From: Desertimonas flava
Lineage (GTDB): Bacteria > Actinomycetota > Acidimicrobiia > Acidimicrobiales > Ilumatobacteraceae
Reading direction: 5' to 3'
NCBI RefSeq assembly: GCF_003426815.1
Contig: NZ_QKYK01000026.1
Location: 1 to 64,000 of the forward strand
DNA length: 64,000 bases
Shown here: one piece after another, positions 50,910 to 59,053 of the stretch
Position numbering within the stretch: the stretch's first letter is position 1
How the letters are laid out: each line of letters opens with the position of its first letter
The notes under the pieces: generated by a model
Databases searched by the model: none
Told to the model about the DNA's origin: nothing
Seen by the model: only the letters and a program-made list of their open reading frames with translations
Program-made: the position numbers and the translations under genes

Positions 50910-52090
50910 GCGGCGGGCCGGGTCGGGGCGCGGTCCGGGGGATGGCGCGTGGCACGGCCCGCGGGGCCGGGCCGATCGCCGTGGTCGCCGCGATCGTCGC
51001 CACGTTCGCGATCACGGCGGGACCGATCCGGGCGTCCGGCGCCAATCCGCTGTCGGCCTACAACCGGTACCTGATCGAACCCCTGCGATCGTCGTACTCG
51101 ATCCAGGAGGTGCTGCTCACCTCGACCCCCCTGCTCTTCACGGGGCTCGCCGTGGCCGTGGCGTTCCGGGCCGGCTACTTCAACATCGGCGCCGAGGGAC
51201 AGTTCCTCGCGGGGGCGATGGGCGCAACGGTGCCGGGCCTGTACCTCGACGGGTTGCCGGCTGGGGTCGCCCTGCCGGTCGGGGTGGTCGCCGGCGCGAT
51301 CGGGGGCACGTTGTGGGCCACGCTGCCGGCGTGGCTGCGCCGCGTCGCCGGCATCGACGAGGTGGTCACCACGCTGCTGCTCAACCCGGTGTCGCTGCTG
51401 CTGATGCAGGGTCTGCTGAACGGTCCGTGGCGGCACCCCGAGAGCGGCTTTCCGGACTCCGACACGTTCGGACCGGGCTATCGCATGCCGCTGATCGTCG
51501 GCACCGACCGCGTGCATGCCGGGTTCCTGCTGGCCGTGCTGGCGATCGCCGTGTTCGGCGTGGTGATGGCGTGGTCCCCGCTCGGTTTGCGCGTGCGGGC
51601 GGCCGGCGAGGCGCCCGACGCTGCTCGGTTCTCGGGCATCGCCGTGGAGCGGATCCGCTGGCGTGGCGCCCTGCTCTCGGGAGCGATCGCCGGCGTGGCC
51701 GGCGCCGTGCAGGTGATGGGCGTGCAGCATCAGCTGACGGCGTCGATCGCCGTCGGCTACGGGTACACGGGCGTCGTCGTGGCGACGCTCGGCGCCTTGC
51801 ACGCAGCCGGCGTCTCCGTCGTCGGCCTCGTGCTCGGCCTGATCGCCGTCGGCGCGCAGAGCGCGTCGCGGGTGCTGCAGCTGCCGTTCCAGATGGGCCA
51901 GTTGGTGACCGCCGTGCTGCTTCTCACCACGGTGAGCGCCGTGACGATCGCCCGCAGGAGAACCCGCGCATCAACCTCCGGAGTTCAGCGAGCGAAGCGA
52001 GCGTCCCGAAGTCCTCGCGGCCAAGGGCGACGGAGCGCCAGCGGAGTCGCCCGTTGGCGCGGCCTGCGTGGCCGGGGAACGCAGAGATGA
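50906..52090 (+). CDS. Nucleoside ABC transporter permease 1 with repeat-encoded tail
   Basis: Permease of 394 residues, BPD_transp_2 type. Hydrophobic helices and family blocks are FRAGYFNIGAEGQFLAGAMGA, VVTTLLLNPVSLLLMQGLLNGPWR, LRVRAAGEAPDAARFSGIAV and TGVVVATLGALHAAG. The normal fold ends near residue 352. The last ~37 residues (VQRAKRASRSPRGQGRRSAS and on) are Arg/Ser-rich and come from the intergenic repeat at 51983-52083, which has been read into the frame. The stop overlaps the ATG of permease 2. Confidence 0.85.
   Translation: MSGGPGRGAVRGMARGTARGAGPIAVVAAIVATFAITAGPIRASGANPLSAYNRYLIEPLRSSYSIQEVLLTSTPLLFTGLAVAVAFRAGYFNIGAEGQFLAGAMGATVPGLYLDGLPAGVALPVGVVAGAIGGTLWATLPAWLRRVAGIDEVVTTLLLNPVSLLLMQGLLNGPWRHPESGFPDSDTFGPGYRMPLIVGTDRVHAGFLLAVLAIAVFGVVMAWSPLGLRVRAAGEAPDAARFSGIAVERIRWRGALLSGAIAGVAGAVQVMGVQHQLTASIAVGYGYTGVVVATLGALHAAGVSVVGLVLGLIAVGAQSASRVLQLPFQMGQLVTAVLLLTTVSAVTIARRRTRASTSGVQRAKRASRSPRGQGRRSASGVARWRGLRGRGTQR
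51983..52083 (+). repeat. Copy of the SD-bearing intergenic element inside the transporter operon
   Basis: This 101-bp copy shares its first 27 bases, a central block (CGGAGCGCCAGCGGAG) and its last 23 bases with the copies at 16707 and 16818. It ends GGGGAACGCA, 3 bases before ATG 52087. It encodes the tail of permease 1 and provides the likely ribosome-binding site of permease 2. Confidence 0.85.
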
Positions 52091-52989
52091 GCGGCTTTTC
52101 GTTTGTTGCCGCGTTGACGGCGATGCTGACGATCGCCACGCCGTTGATGTTCGGAGCCCTCGGGGCGATCTGCAACGAGCGGGCGGGCGTGCTCAACCTG
52201 GGGATCGAAGGGACGATGTACGCCGGGGCGTTCGTGGGCTTCATGGCGGCCGAGCACACCGGCTCGTTGTGGGTCGGGGTTGTGTGCGCGCTCGCCGCCG
52301 GTGCGGTCGCCGGGGCCTTGATGGGAGTGCTGACGGTGACGATCGGGGTCAACCAGCACGTCGCCGGCATCGGCGTGACGTTGGCCCTCGTCGCCGCGTG
52401 CGACTACGCCAGCCGTCTGCTCTACAGCACCGGATCGATGGCCCGCTCGCCGAAGTTCAGCCGTTGGTTCGGCGGCGCCGACATCATCGGGCAGTACCCG
52501 CCGACGTTCGTCGCCGTGGTCGTGCTCGCGCCGTCGTTGTGGTTCGTGCTGCGCTCCACCGGAGCCGGCCTGCGTCTGCGGGCGGTGGGGGAGAACCCCG
52601 AGGCCGCCGACGTCGCCGGCATCTCCGTCGCCCGCACCCGCTACGCGGCGCTCGTCGTCGGCGGCATGTCGATGGCGATGGGTGGTGCCTTCCTGACGCT
52701 CGCCGTGCTCGGCAGCTTCACGATCGACATCGTCAGCGGTCGCGGCTGGGTCTGCATCGCCCTGGTCATCTTCGGCCGGTGGGGCGTGTGGGCGACGATG
52801 GGCGGCGCCCTGCTGTTCGGACTCGCCGACGCCCTCCAACTGCAGTTGGCGATCACCTCGGCGTTCGGCGGCGTGCCGAACGAGTTGATGATCGCCGTCC
52901 CCTATCTCGTCGTCATCATCGCCCTCGTCGTGTGGGGCCGGGGCATTCGCTACCCCGGCGCCTACATGCGTGCCTACCACCGCGCCTGA
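52087..52989 (+). CDS. Nucleoside ABC transporter permease 2
   Basis: Permease of 300 residues. ATPLMFGALGAICNERAGVLNLGIEGTMYAGAF and GVNQHVAGIGVTLALVA are the canonical second-permease motifs, with RAVGENPEAADVAGISVARTRYAAL later. About eight hydrophobic segments. ATG 52087 overlaps the stop of permease 1; the preceding repeat supplies GGGG as ribosome-binding site. It pairs with permease 1 to form the channel. Confidence 0.92.
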   Translation: MSGFSFVAALTAMLTIATPLMFGALGAICNERAGVLNLGIEGTMYAGAFVGFMAAEHTGSLWVGVVCALAAGAVAGALMGVLTVTIGVNQHVAGIGVTLALVAACDYASRLLYSTGSMARSPKFSRWFGGADIIGQYPPTFVAVVVLAPSLWFVLRSTGAGLRLRAVGENPEAADVAGISVARTRYAALVVGGMSMAMGGAFLTLAVLGSFTIDIVSGRGWVCIALVIFGRWGVWATMGGALLFGLADALQLQLAITSAFGGVPNELMIAVPYLVVIIALVVWGRGIRYPGAYMRAYHRA

Positions 52990-53013
52990 GTTCGCCGGAG
53001 TCTGGAGTTCCCC

Positions 53014-53484
53014 GTGCCCGCTGATCCGATCACCGACCTCGACCGCCGGCATCTCGATGCCGCCATCGCCGAAGCCCGGGCCGGCCTCGCCGAAGGAGGA
53101 ATTCCGATCGGCGCCGCCCTCGTGGTGGACGGCGAGGTGATCGCCGTCGGCCGCAACCGGCGCGTGCAGCAGGGCAGCGCGATCAAGCACGGCGAGACCG
53201 ACTGCCTGGAGAACGCCGGGCGTCAGCCGGCGTCGGTGTACGCCTCGGCGACGATGGTGACCACGCTGTCGCCCTGCGACATGTGCACCGGGGCGATCCT
53301 GCTCTACGGCATCGGCCGGGTGGTCATCGGCGAGAACCGCACCTTCTACGGCGGCGAGGACTACCTGCGCCAGCGCGGTGTCGAGGTGGTCGTCGTCGAC
53401 TCCGACGAGTGCGTGGCGATGATGACCGACTTCATCGCCGCCAACCCCTCGCTCTGGAACGAGGACATCGGCGTCGTCGACTGA
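53014..53484 (+). CDS. Cytosine/nucleoside deaminase (CDD fold)
   Basis: Zinc deaminase of 156 residues. The ligand His59 with proton-shuttle Glu61 lies in KHGETDCLEN, and Cys88/Cys91 in SPCDMCTGAILLYGI. The short CDD fold, the N-terminal GIPIGAALVVDG and the C-terminal ending NPSLWNEDIGVVD resemble yeast-type cytosine deaminase more than guanine deaminase. Product uracil would feed the pyrimidine operon at 12.8-21.8 kb. Last gene of the importer operon, 24 bases after permease 2. Confidence 0.85.
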   Translation: MPADPITDLDRRHLDAAIAEARAGLAEGGIPIGAALVVDGEVIAVGRNRRVQQGSAIKHGETDCLENAGRQPASVYASATMVTTLSPCDMCTGAILLYGIGRVVIGENRTFYGGEDYLRQRGVEVVVVDSDECVAMMTDFIAANPSLWNEDIGVVD

Positions 53485-53518
53485 GCGTTACGGTTGGTGC
53501 CTGGCACCAACCGTAACG
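53485..53518. repeat. GGTGCC-T-GGCACC palindrome
   Basis: CGTTACGGTTGGTGCC (53486-53501) mirrors 53503-53518 around a T, a 16-bp perfect stem. The arms match the copy at 21781. It sits between the convergent deaminase and queF genes and may end both transcripts. Confidence 0.75.
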
Positions 53519-53536
53519 GCGGTCCACGGTCCGGTG

Positions 53537-53950
53537 TCAGGGCAGCTCGGCGAGCGCCGTCAGAGTGATGCCGCCGCGTGGCCGTTGCGTGATCCGCACG
53601 GTGACGCGGTTCGGCGCGGCCGTCAGCATGATCTCGCCGGCGATCTCGGCGGCCAGCGCTTCGGCGAACACCTGCTGATCCCGGAACCGCCAGAGGTAGA
53701 GCTTGAGACTCTTCGACTCGACGCACCACTCGGCGGGCACGTAGCTGATCTCGACGCTCGACAGGTCGGGCTGGCCGGTCACCGGGCAGACCGACGCGAC
53801 CTCGTCGGTGGAGAATCGGACCTCGGTGACGTGGGCCGGCGCCGGGAACACCTCGACGTGGTCGACGGCGTGGCGGACCGTGCTCCCGAGGATCGTCAGG
53901 GACGGCGGCTCGCCCGTGGAAGATGGCTCGGGCAAGTCGGACTCGGACAC
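53537..53950 (-). CDS. queF: NADPH-dependent 7-cyano-7-deazaguanine reductase
   Basis: Reduces preQ0 to preQ1 in queuosine synthesis. The unimodular type has 137 residues. Catalytic Cys55 lies in VASVCPVTGQPD with Asp62, and the QueF signature ESKSLKLYLWRFRDQ begins at residue 78. It ends with the T-fold strands PNRVTVRITQRPRGGI. GTG 53950 is supported by TACGCT ending 7 bases upstream. No queCDE genes are in the window. Confidence 0.93.
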   Translation of the reverse strand: MSESDLPEPSSTGEPPSLTILGSTVRHAVDHVEVFPAPAHVTEVRFSTDEVASVCPVTGQPDLSSVEISYVPAEWCVESKSLKLYLWRFRDQQVFAEALAAEIAGEIMLTAAPNRVTVRITQRPRGGITLTALAELP

Positions 53951-53957
53951 GCTCGTG

Positions 53958-53963
53958 AGCGTA
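53958..53963 (-). promoter_or_regulatory. -10 hexamer TACGCT for queF
   Basis: On the minus strand TACGCT ends 7 bases before GTG 53950. With TACCGT at 54004 it forms a divergent leaderless promoter pair. Confidence 0.45.
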
Positions 53964-54003
53964 CCGATGCGCCGGGCCGCGGCCGGCGGGGCTCGCCAGC
54001 GCC

Positions 54004-54009
54004 TACCGT
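54004..54009 (+). promoter_or_regulatory. -10 hexamer TACCGT for the kinase-like gene
   Basis: TACCGT ends 8 bases before ATG 54018 but only 2 bases before ATG 54012, which favours 54018 as the start. Confidence 0.45.
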
Positions 54010-54017
54010 CGATGAGC

Positions 54018-54986
54018 ATGACGCCGGCCTTCTCGCAGCGCGTGACATCGGAAGAGTGGCGCTCCGGGGCCGAGCGCTGGATCGGCGATCGTCTCGCCGA
54101 GCGGGCGATCGCGCCCACGGGGCCGATCGAGCAGCGCCGGGTGCGTCCGTGGTCGACACAGCTCACCGTGCCGACCACGGCGGGGACCGTGTGGTTCAAG
54201 GCAAACTGCGCGGCGATGGCGCACGAGCCCGCCGTCCACGCCGCCCTGGCCGGAATCGACGACGACATCGCCGCGCCGCTGGCCATCGAGGCCGACGAGG
54301 GCTGGCTGCTCACGCTCGACGCCGGTTCGACGTTGGCAGGCGACGAGTCGCCGTCCAGTGACGACTGGCGCACGGTGATGCACCTGGCGGCCCGGCTGCA
54401 ACGTGCGGTCATCGTTCACCGGCACGTGCTGATCGCGGCCGGACTGCCCGACCACTCGCCGTCGACGGCCGGCCGGCGCTTCGACGAGTTGGTCGACGCC
54501 TTCTCGTCGCTGCCGGACGAGCATCCGTCCCGACTCGACGCCGACCGCCGGCGCCAGCTCGTCGCCGCCCGGACCCGCCTGATCGAGGCGGCCGACGAGC
54601 TCGGAGCCTCGCCGCTGCCGGCGACGTTCCAGCACGGCGACCTGCATCCCGGCAACGTCTTCGCCGGTGACACCGGCCTCCGTCTCTTCGACTTCGGCGA
54701 CGCGCAGTGGGCGCATGCGCTCGAGGTGCTCGTCGTGCCGATGGGGATCGTCGGCCGGAGCGACGACGTCGACTGGGACGTGGTGTGGGAGGCCTACACG
54801 GACGGTTGGAACGGCGTCGCGTCGCCGAGTGAGATGGAGCCGCTCCTCGCCGCAGCCGAGCTGACCCACGCGGTGAACCGCTCGGCGACGTGGTGGGCGG
54901 CGGTCGCCGAAGCGACGGCCGCGGAGCTGGCCGACTGGGGCGATGCTCCGCTGGGCCACCTGCTTCGCGTCCTGGACGCAGCCTGA
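54018..54986 (+). CDS. Aminoglycoside-phosphotransferase-like kinase (APH family)
   Basis: Protein of 322 residues with the APH/choline-kinase fold. Catalytic loop [12 protein letters not shown] (Asp of HGD) and metal-binding Asp in [13 protein letters not shown] are intact. The N-terminal nucleotide-binding half ([22 protein letters not shown]) carries the Lys. Members phosphorylate small metabolites, sugars or antibiotics; the substrate is unknown. Divergent from queF. Confidence 0.83.
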   Translation: MTPAFSQRVTSEEWRSGAERWIGDRLAERAIAPTGPIEQRRVRPWSTQLTVPTTAGTVWFKANCAAMAHEPAVHAALAGIDDDIAAPLAIEADEGWLLTLDAGSTLAGDESPSSDDWRTVMHLAARLQRAVIVHRHVLIAAGLPDHSPSTAGRRFDELVDAFSSLPDEHPSRLDADRRRQLVAARTRLIEAADELGASPLPATFQHGDLHPGNVFAGDTGLRLFDFGDAQWAHALEVLVVPMGIVGRSDDVDWDVVWEAYTDGWNGVASPSEMEPLLAAAELTHAVNRSATWWAAVAEATAAELADWGDAPLGHLLRVLDAA

Positions 54987-55080
54987 GAAGCGTTCGGACC
55001 CGGAGATCTCCGGTCCCGACCCGTCCGGAATCGTGCCGCCCGCTCGCCGAGCGGGTTCGGGGTGGCAACGGCGGGCGCCC

Positions 55081-55086
55081 TACGCT
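55081..55086 (+). promoter_or_regulatory. -10 hexamer TACGCT for malyl-CoA lyase
   Basis: TACGCT ends 7 bases before GTG 55094. Confidence 0.45.
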
Positions 55087-55093
55087 TCGCGGC

Positions 55094-56149
55094 GTGCGTC
55101 CCCCGAAAGACTTCTTCCGCCCGCTCGCGCTCGGCGCGCCCGAGCCGGTGCGGGACATCCCGTTCCGACCGTCGCGAATGATCCACTTCATGCCGCCCTC
55201 GAATCCGAAGATGGTTGCCAAGGTGCCGCAGATCGCCCCGACGGTCGACGTGTTGTTGGCCAACCTCGAAGACGGCGTCCCGGCGAGCGACAAGGAGGCC
55301 GCCCGGGCCGGGCTCGTGGAGATCGGCAAGGCGTGGGACTCCGGGACCGACACACAGCTCTGGACGCGGGTGAACTCGCTCGACTCGCCGTGGGTGCTCG
55401 ACGATCTCACCGCCGCAGTGACCGAGATCGGTGACCGGCTCGACGTCATCATGATCCCCAAGGTCGAAGGGGCCGAGGACATCCACTACGTCGACCGCCT
55501 CCTCGCCCAGCTCGAGGCGCGTGCCGGGCTCACCAGGCCGATCCTCGTGCACGCCATCCTCGAGACGGCACGCGGCGTGGCCAACGTCGAGCAGATCTGC
55601 GCCGCGTCGCCCCGGATGCAGGGCCTCAGCCTCGGCCCAGCCGACCTCGCCGCCAACCGGCGGATGAAGACGACACGCGTCGGTGGCGGCCACCCGGGCT
55701 ACCTGGTGCGGCAGGACCCCGATCCCGACGATGCCGCGGCACCCCGCACCACGTACCAGCAGGACCTGTGGCACTACACGATTGGCCGCATGGTCGATGC
55801 GTGCGTCACCTACGGCGTGCTGCCGTATTACGGCCCCTTCGGCGACATCGCCGACGTGGTCGCCTGCGAGGACCAGTTCCGCAACGCCTACCTGCTCGGC
55901 TGCGTCGGGGCGTGGAGCCTGCATCCCGCGCAGATCGACATCGCCAAGCGCGTGTTCAGCCCCGACCCCGCCGACGTCGCCCACGCCAAGCGGGTGATCG
56001 AGGCGATGGGCGACGGCACGGGCGCCGTGCTGCTCGACGGCAAGATGGAAGACGACGCGTCGGTGAAGCAGTGCAAGGTCGTCATCGAGCTCGCCCGGCA
56101 ACTCTCCGCCCGCGATCCGCACCTCGCCGAGCTGTACGGGGCGCTGTGA
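55094..56149 (+). CDS. mcl: L-malyl-CoA / beta-methylmalyl-CoA lyase
   Basis: CitE-like TIM-barrel aldolase of 351 residues that splits malyl-CoA into acetyl-CoA and glyoxylate or methylmalyl-CoA into propionyl-CoA and glyoxylate. [81 protein letters not shown] and [19 protein letters not shown] closely follow my recollection of the Chloroflexus enzyme. Glu and Asp metal ligands are in NLEDGV. GTG 55094 lies 7 bases after a TACGCT box. It is followed by a paralogue, with a shortened repeat between them. Confidence 0.9.
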   Translation: MRPPKDFFRPLALGAPEPVRDIPFRPSRMIHFMPPSNPKMVAKVPQIAPTVDVLLANLEDGVPASDKEAARAGLVEIGKAWDSGTDTQLWTRVNSLDSPWVLDDLTAAVTEIGDRLDVIMIPKVEGAEDIHYVDRLLAQLEARAGLTRPILVHAILETARGVANVEQICAASPRMQGLSLGPADLAANRRMKTTRVGGGHPGYLVRQDPDPDDAAAPRTTYQQDLWHYTIGRMVDACVTYGVLPYYGPFGDIADVVACEDQFRNAYLLGCVGAWSLHPAQIDIAKRVFSPDPADVAHAKRVIEAMGDGTGAVLLDGKMEDDASVKQCKVVIELARQLSARDPHLAELYGAL

Positions 56150-56165
56150 TGAGCTGCTGGAGTTC

Positions 56166-56198
56166 TTCAGCGAGCGCACTGCGTGGCCGGGGAACGCA
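56166..56198 (+). repeat. Shortened copy of the SD-bearing element
   Basis: The two ends of the element are fused after loss of the middle (~67 bases): TTCAGCGAGCG joins to CTGCGTGGCCGGGGAACGCA. The last base abuts ATG 56199, so the repeat again supplies the ribosome-binding site. Confidence 0.8.
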
Positions 56199-57065
56199 AT
56201 GAACGAGCTCATCCCCCGCCGATCGGTGCTGTACATGCCCGCGGCCAACGAGCGAGCGCTCGAGAAGGCCAAGACGCTTCCCGCCGACGCGATCATCTTC
56301 GATCTCGAGGACGCCGTCGCCCCGGACGCCAAGCCACAGGCACGCGAGCAGGCGGCGGCTGCGGTCGCCTCGGGCGAGTACGGCCGGCGGGAGCTGACGA
56401 TCCGGTGCAACGGCCTCGACACCCAGTGGGGCGCCGACGACATCGCCGTCGCCGCGGCGGCAAAGCCCTCGGCGGTGGTGATCCCCAAGGTGTCGACGGT
56501 GGCCTACCTCGACGACATCGCCGCCCGCCTCGACGCCGCCGGTGCCGACACGACGACGATCTGGGCGATGGTCGAGACGCCGACGGCTATTCTCGATGCG
56601 CGCGCCATCGCCGCCCATCCCAGGGTCACCGTCCTCGTGATGGGCACCAACGACCTCGCCCGCGAGCTGCGCGCCCCGCTCGGCGTGGCGGACCGGTCGA
56701 ATCTCGTGCCACACCTCGCCGCCGCCGTGCTCGCCGCCCGGGAGGCCGGCAAGGTGATCCTCGACGGCGTCTTCAACGACGTCAAGGACCTCGACGGCTT
56801 CGCCGCCGAGTGTCGCCAGGGCGTGGAGCTCGGCTTCGACGGCAAGACGCTGATCCATCCCGGCCAGGTCGAGCCGGCCAACGCCGCATGGTCGCCGACC
56901 GAGGCCGACATCGAGCAGGCGCGCAAGGTGATCGATGCGTTCGCCGCCGCCGAGGCCGAGGGCCGCGGAGTGGTCACGGTGGACGGCCGGATGGTCGAGA
57001 ACCTCCACGTCGACAACGCCCGGCGCACGCTCGCTGTGGCGGCGGCGATCGCCGCCCAATCGTGA
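56199..57065 (+). CDS. HpcH/HpaI (CitE-like) protein, possible malyl-CoA thioesterase
   Basis: Protein of 288 residues in the same superfamily as the preceding lyase. RRSVLYMPAANERALEKAK, DAIIFDLEDAVAPDAKPQAR, VIPKVSTVAYLDDI, VMGTNDLARELRAPL and GFDGKTLIHPGQVEPANAAW are CitE/Mcl2 marks. In Rhodobacter a paralogue of this size is a (3S)-malyl-CoA thioesterase acting with Mcl. That role is plausible from the tandem arrangement, but a citramalyl-CoA or other lyase cannot be excluded. Confidence 0.83.
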   Translation: MNELIPRRSVLYMPAANERALEKAKTLPADAIIFDLEDAVAPDAKPQAREQAAAAVASGEYGRRELTIRCNGLDTQWGADDIAVAAAAKPSAVVIPKVSTVAYLDDIAARLDAAGADTTTIWAMVETPTAILDARAIAAHPRVTVLVMGTNDLARELRAPLGVADRSNLVPHLAAAVLAAREAGKVILDGVFNDVKDLDGFAAECRQGVELGFDGKTLIHPGQVEPANAAWSPTEADIEQARKVIDAFAAAEAEGRGVVTVDGRMVENLHVDNARRTLAVAAAIAAQS

Positions 57066-57095
57066 CGGCGGCGGCGATCGCCGCCCAGGCCTAGC

Positions 57096-57138
57096 GCGAT
57101 GAGCCAGACCCGCAGTATCCGCGGGTCAGGCTCATCGC
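57096..57138. terminator. Long hairpin between convergent genes
   Basis: GCGATGAGCC (57096-57105) pairs with GGCTCATCGC (57129-57138). After an A-A mismatch GACCCGC (57107-57113) pairs with GCGGGTC (57121-57127), leaving a 7-base loop. There is no T-run. Its place between convergent stops (57065 and 57157) suggests a two-way transcription block. Confidence 0.5.
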
Positions 57139-57156
57139 AGCGTCGGTCACTGTCGA

Positions 57157-58032
57157 TCAGCTGCAGAAATCGGCGATGAGGGCGTTGACGATGTCGGGCT
57201 GTTCGAGGTGGAGGAAGTGGCCGGCGCCGTCGACGACCGTCGTCACGATGTGATCCGGGTAGAACCCGTCGGCGCCGTCGAGCAACTCGGCGCCGATGCA
57301 TCCGTCGTCTCTCCCGTGGAGGTAGAGCGTCGGCTGAGCGGGGACGGCCGTCGTGGCGATCTGGGCCACCTCGTAGCGGTCGTCGCGGGCGCCATCGCCG
57401 AGCGTGGCGCGGTAGTAGCCGATGGCGGCGAGGAGGTGCGCCGGATCGGCGAGGCTGTCGCGGACGTTGGCGACGTCGACCGACGCGTCGTAGCCGGGTG
57501 ACCATTGCGCCCAGAGCCGCTCGATGAAGGCGAAGTCGTTCGACGGGACGACGAGGTCGGCCAGCGGGTGGAGCAGGAAGAACATGTACCAACTGCGTTG
57601 CAGCTGGTCGAGGTTGCCGAGGAAGGCGCCGGCGACCACCGGCCCCGGCGGCACGGCCAAGCCGACCACCCGCCGCCATCGGTCGGGCGCCGCGCCGACG
57701 GCGCCGTACGTGGCCATCGCCCCCCAGTCGTGGCCGATCAGCACGGCGTCGCCGTCGCCGCCGAGCACGTCGTGGAGGGCGTTGGCGTCGTGCCCGAGGG
57801 CCCCCGTCTGGTACACGCCGTCCGGGGCGAGTCCGGTCGGTGCGTAGCCGCGCATGAACGGAGCCACGGCGCGATAGCCCCGTTCGGCCAGCACGGGCAG
57901 CAGGTGACGCCACGTGTGGGCGGTGTCGGGGAAGCCGTGCAGGCAGAGCGCGAGCGGTCCCGTCCCGGTGGCGAGATAGGCGAAGTCGATGCCGTTGGCT
58001 GTCGTCGTGCCGTGCTCGATGGCGTGATGCAT
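57157..58032 (-). CDS. Alpha/beta hydrolase, epoxide-hydrolase/dehalogenase-like
   Basis: Hydrolase of 291 residues. The oxyanion motif is LCLHGFPDTAHTW. The nucleophile Asp is in VLIGHDWGAMATYGAV, which is the pattern of epoxide hydrolases and haloalkane dehalogenases rather than of esterases. The catalytic His is in VDGAGHFLHLEQPD. The acid is likely the Asp of LYLHGRDDGCIG. Substrate unknown. Start ATG 58032; no clear -10 or ribosome-binding site is seen. Confidence 0.82.
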   Translation of the reverse strand: MHHAIEHGTTTANGIDFAYLATGTGPLALCLHGFPDTAHTWRHLLPVLAERGYRAVAPFMRGYAPTGLAPDGVYQTGALGHDANALHDVLGGDGDAVLIGHDWGAMATYGAVGAAPDRWRRVVGLAVPPGPVVAGAFLGNLDQLQRSWYMFFLLHPLADLVVPSNDFAFIERLWAQWSPGYDASVDVANVRDSLADPAHLLAAIGYYRATLGDGARDDRYEVAQIATTAVPAQPTLYLHGRDDGCIGAELLDGADGFYPDHIVTTVVDGAGHFLHLEQPDIVNALIADFCS

Positions 58033-58082
58033 CCCGGGATCATCGCAGGGTGAACGGAGACGGACGTCACGGTGCCGTGGCG

Positions 58083-58112
58083 TTTACACGGTGCAGTCCG
58101 GCGACCTAGCGT
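58083..58112 (+). promoter_or_regulatory. SigA-type promoter TTTACA-N18-TAGCGT
   Basis: TTTACA (58083-58088) matches the -35 consensus at 5 of 6 positions, and TAGCGT (58107-58112) fits the -10. The start would leave a leader of about 55 bases before ATG 58175, unlike the leaderless genes around it. Confidence 0.5.
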
Positions 58113-58174
58113 GATCGTGTTCGTACGAGCAGCGTCAGACAGAGCCTGGGGGAGAGTTTGCAGGTCGGGTCCGA

Positions 58175-59008
58175 ATGATCATCACGTTCCATGGTGTCCG
58201 GGGGTCAACGCCGTGCAACAGCGACGCCATCAGTCGGTACGGAGGCAACACATCGTGCGTGTCGGTGAGCGCGCCCGATGAGGATCCGTTGCTCTTCGAC
58301 CTCGGGACGGGACTGCGCTACTTCGGCGATTCGATGCGCCCTGACGAGCTGTTCCGTGGCACGGTGCTGCTCAGCCATCTTCACTGGGATCACGTCCAGG
58401 GTCTGCCGTTCTTCCGGCCGCTGCTGAAGGACGGCGCGGAGATGACGATCCACGCGCCGGCCCAGCCCGACGGCCGTCATCCCGGCGACGTGCTGCTCAC
58501 GACGATCCGCCCGCCGCTCTTTCCGGTGCACCTCAACGAGATGGGTGGCACGGTCACCGTGCACCGGGCGAAGCCGGAGTTCTCGGTGGGCGGCTTCATC
58601 GTCCGCTCCGCCGAGGTTCCTCACAACGGTGTCACGTGCGGCTACCGCGTCGACTACCACGACCGGAGCGTGGCGTACATCTGCGACCACCAGCAGCCCG
58701 ACGACCCTGAGCAGGTCGCCGAGTCGGTGATCGGCCTCTGTCACGGTGTCGATCTCCTCATTCACGACGCGCAGTACACACCCGACGACTTCGAGCGCAA
58801 GCGCACGTGGGGTCACTGCACCAGCGAGTACGCCGTCACCGTCGCCGCGGCCGTGAAGGCCAAGCGGCTGGCCCTGTTCCACCACGATCCGTATCACGAC
58901 GACGACATGGTCGACGCGATGGCCGCTCGCGCCGCGGGCCTCGCTGCGCCGCACGGCATCGAGGTGTTCGCCGCGGCCGAGGGCCAGTCGATCGACCTCG
59001 ACGACTGA
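58175..59008 (+). CDS. Metallo-beta-lactamase-fold hydrolase
   Basis: Protein of 277 residues. Metal site HxHxDH is at His68-x-His70-x-Asp72-His73 (LLSHLHWDHVQG), with later ligands near VPHNGVTCGYRV, LIHDAQYTPDDF and LALFHHDPYHDD. The N-terminus MIITFHGVRGSTPCNSDAISRYGG matches a cytoplasmic branch related to phosphodiesterases and RNase Z-like enzymes. Substrate unknown; a cyclic-nucleotide or phosphodiester bond is a guess. Own promoter at 58083. Confidence 0.85.
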   Translation: MIITFHGVRGSTPCNSDAISRYGGNTSCVSVSAPDEDPLLFDLGTGLRYFGDSMRPDELFRGTVLLSHLHWDHVQGLPFFRPLLKDGAEMTIHAPAQPDGRHPGDVLLTTIRPPLFPVHLNEMGGTVTVHRAKPEFSVGGFIVRSAEVPHNGVTCGYRVDYHDRSVAYICDHQQPDDPEQVAESVIGLCHGVDLLIHDAQYTPDDFERKRTWGHCTSEYAVTVAAAVKAKRLALFHHDPYHDDDMVDAMAARAAGLAAPHGIEVFAAAEGQSIDLDD

Positions 59009-59053
59009 CCGGCTGGCGGGTCCGGCACGGGGAGCCCGACGAGCAACGACGCC

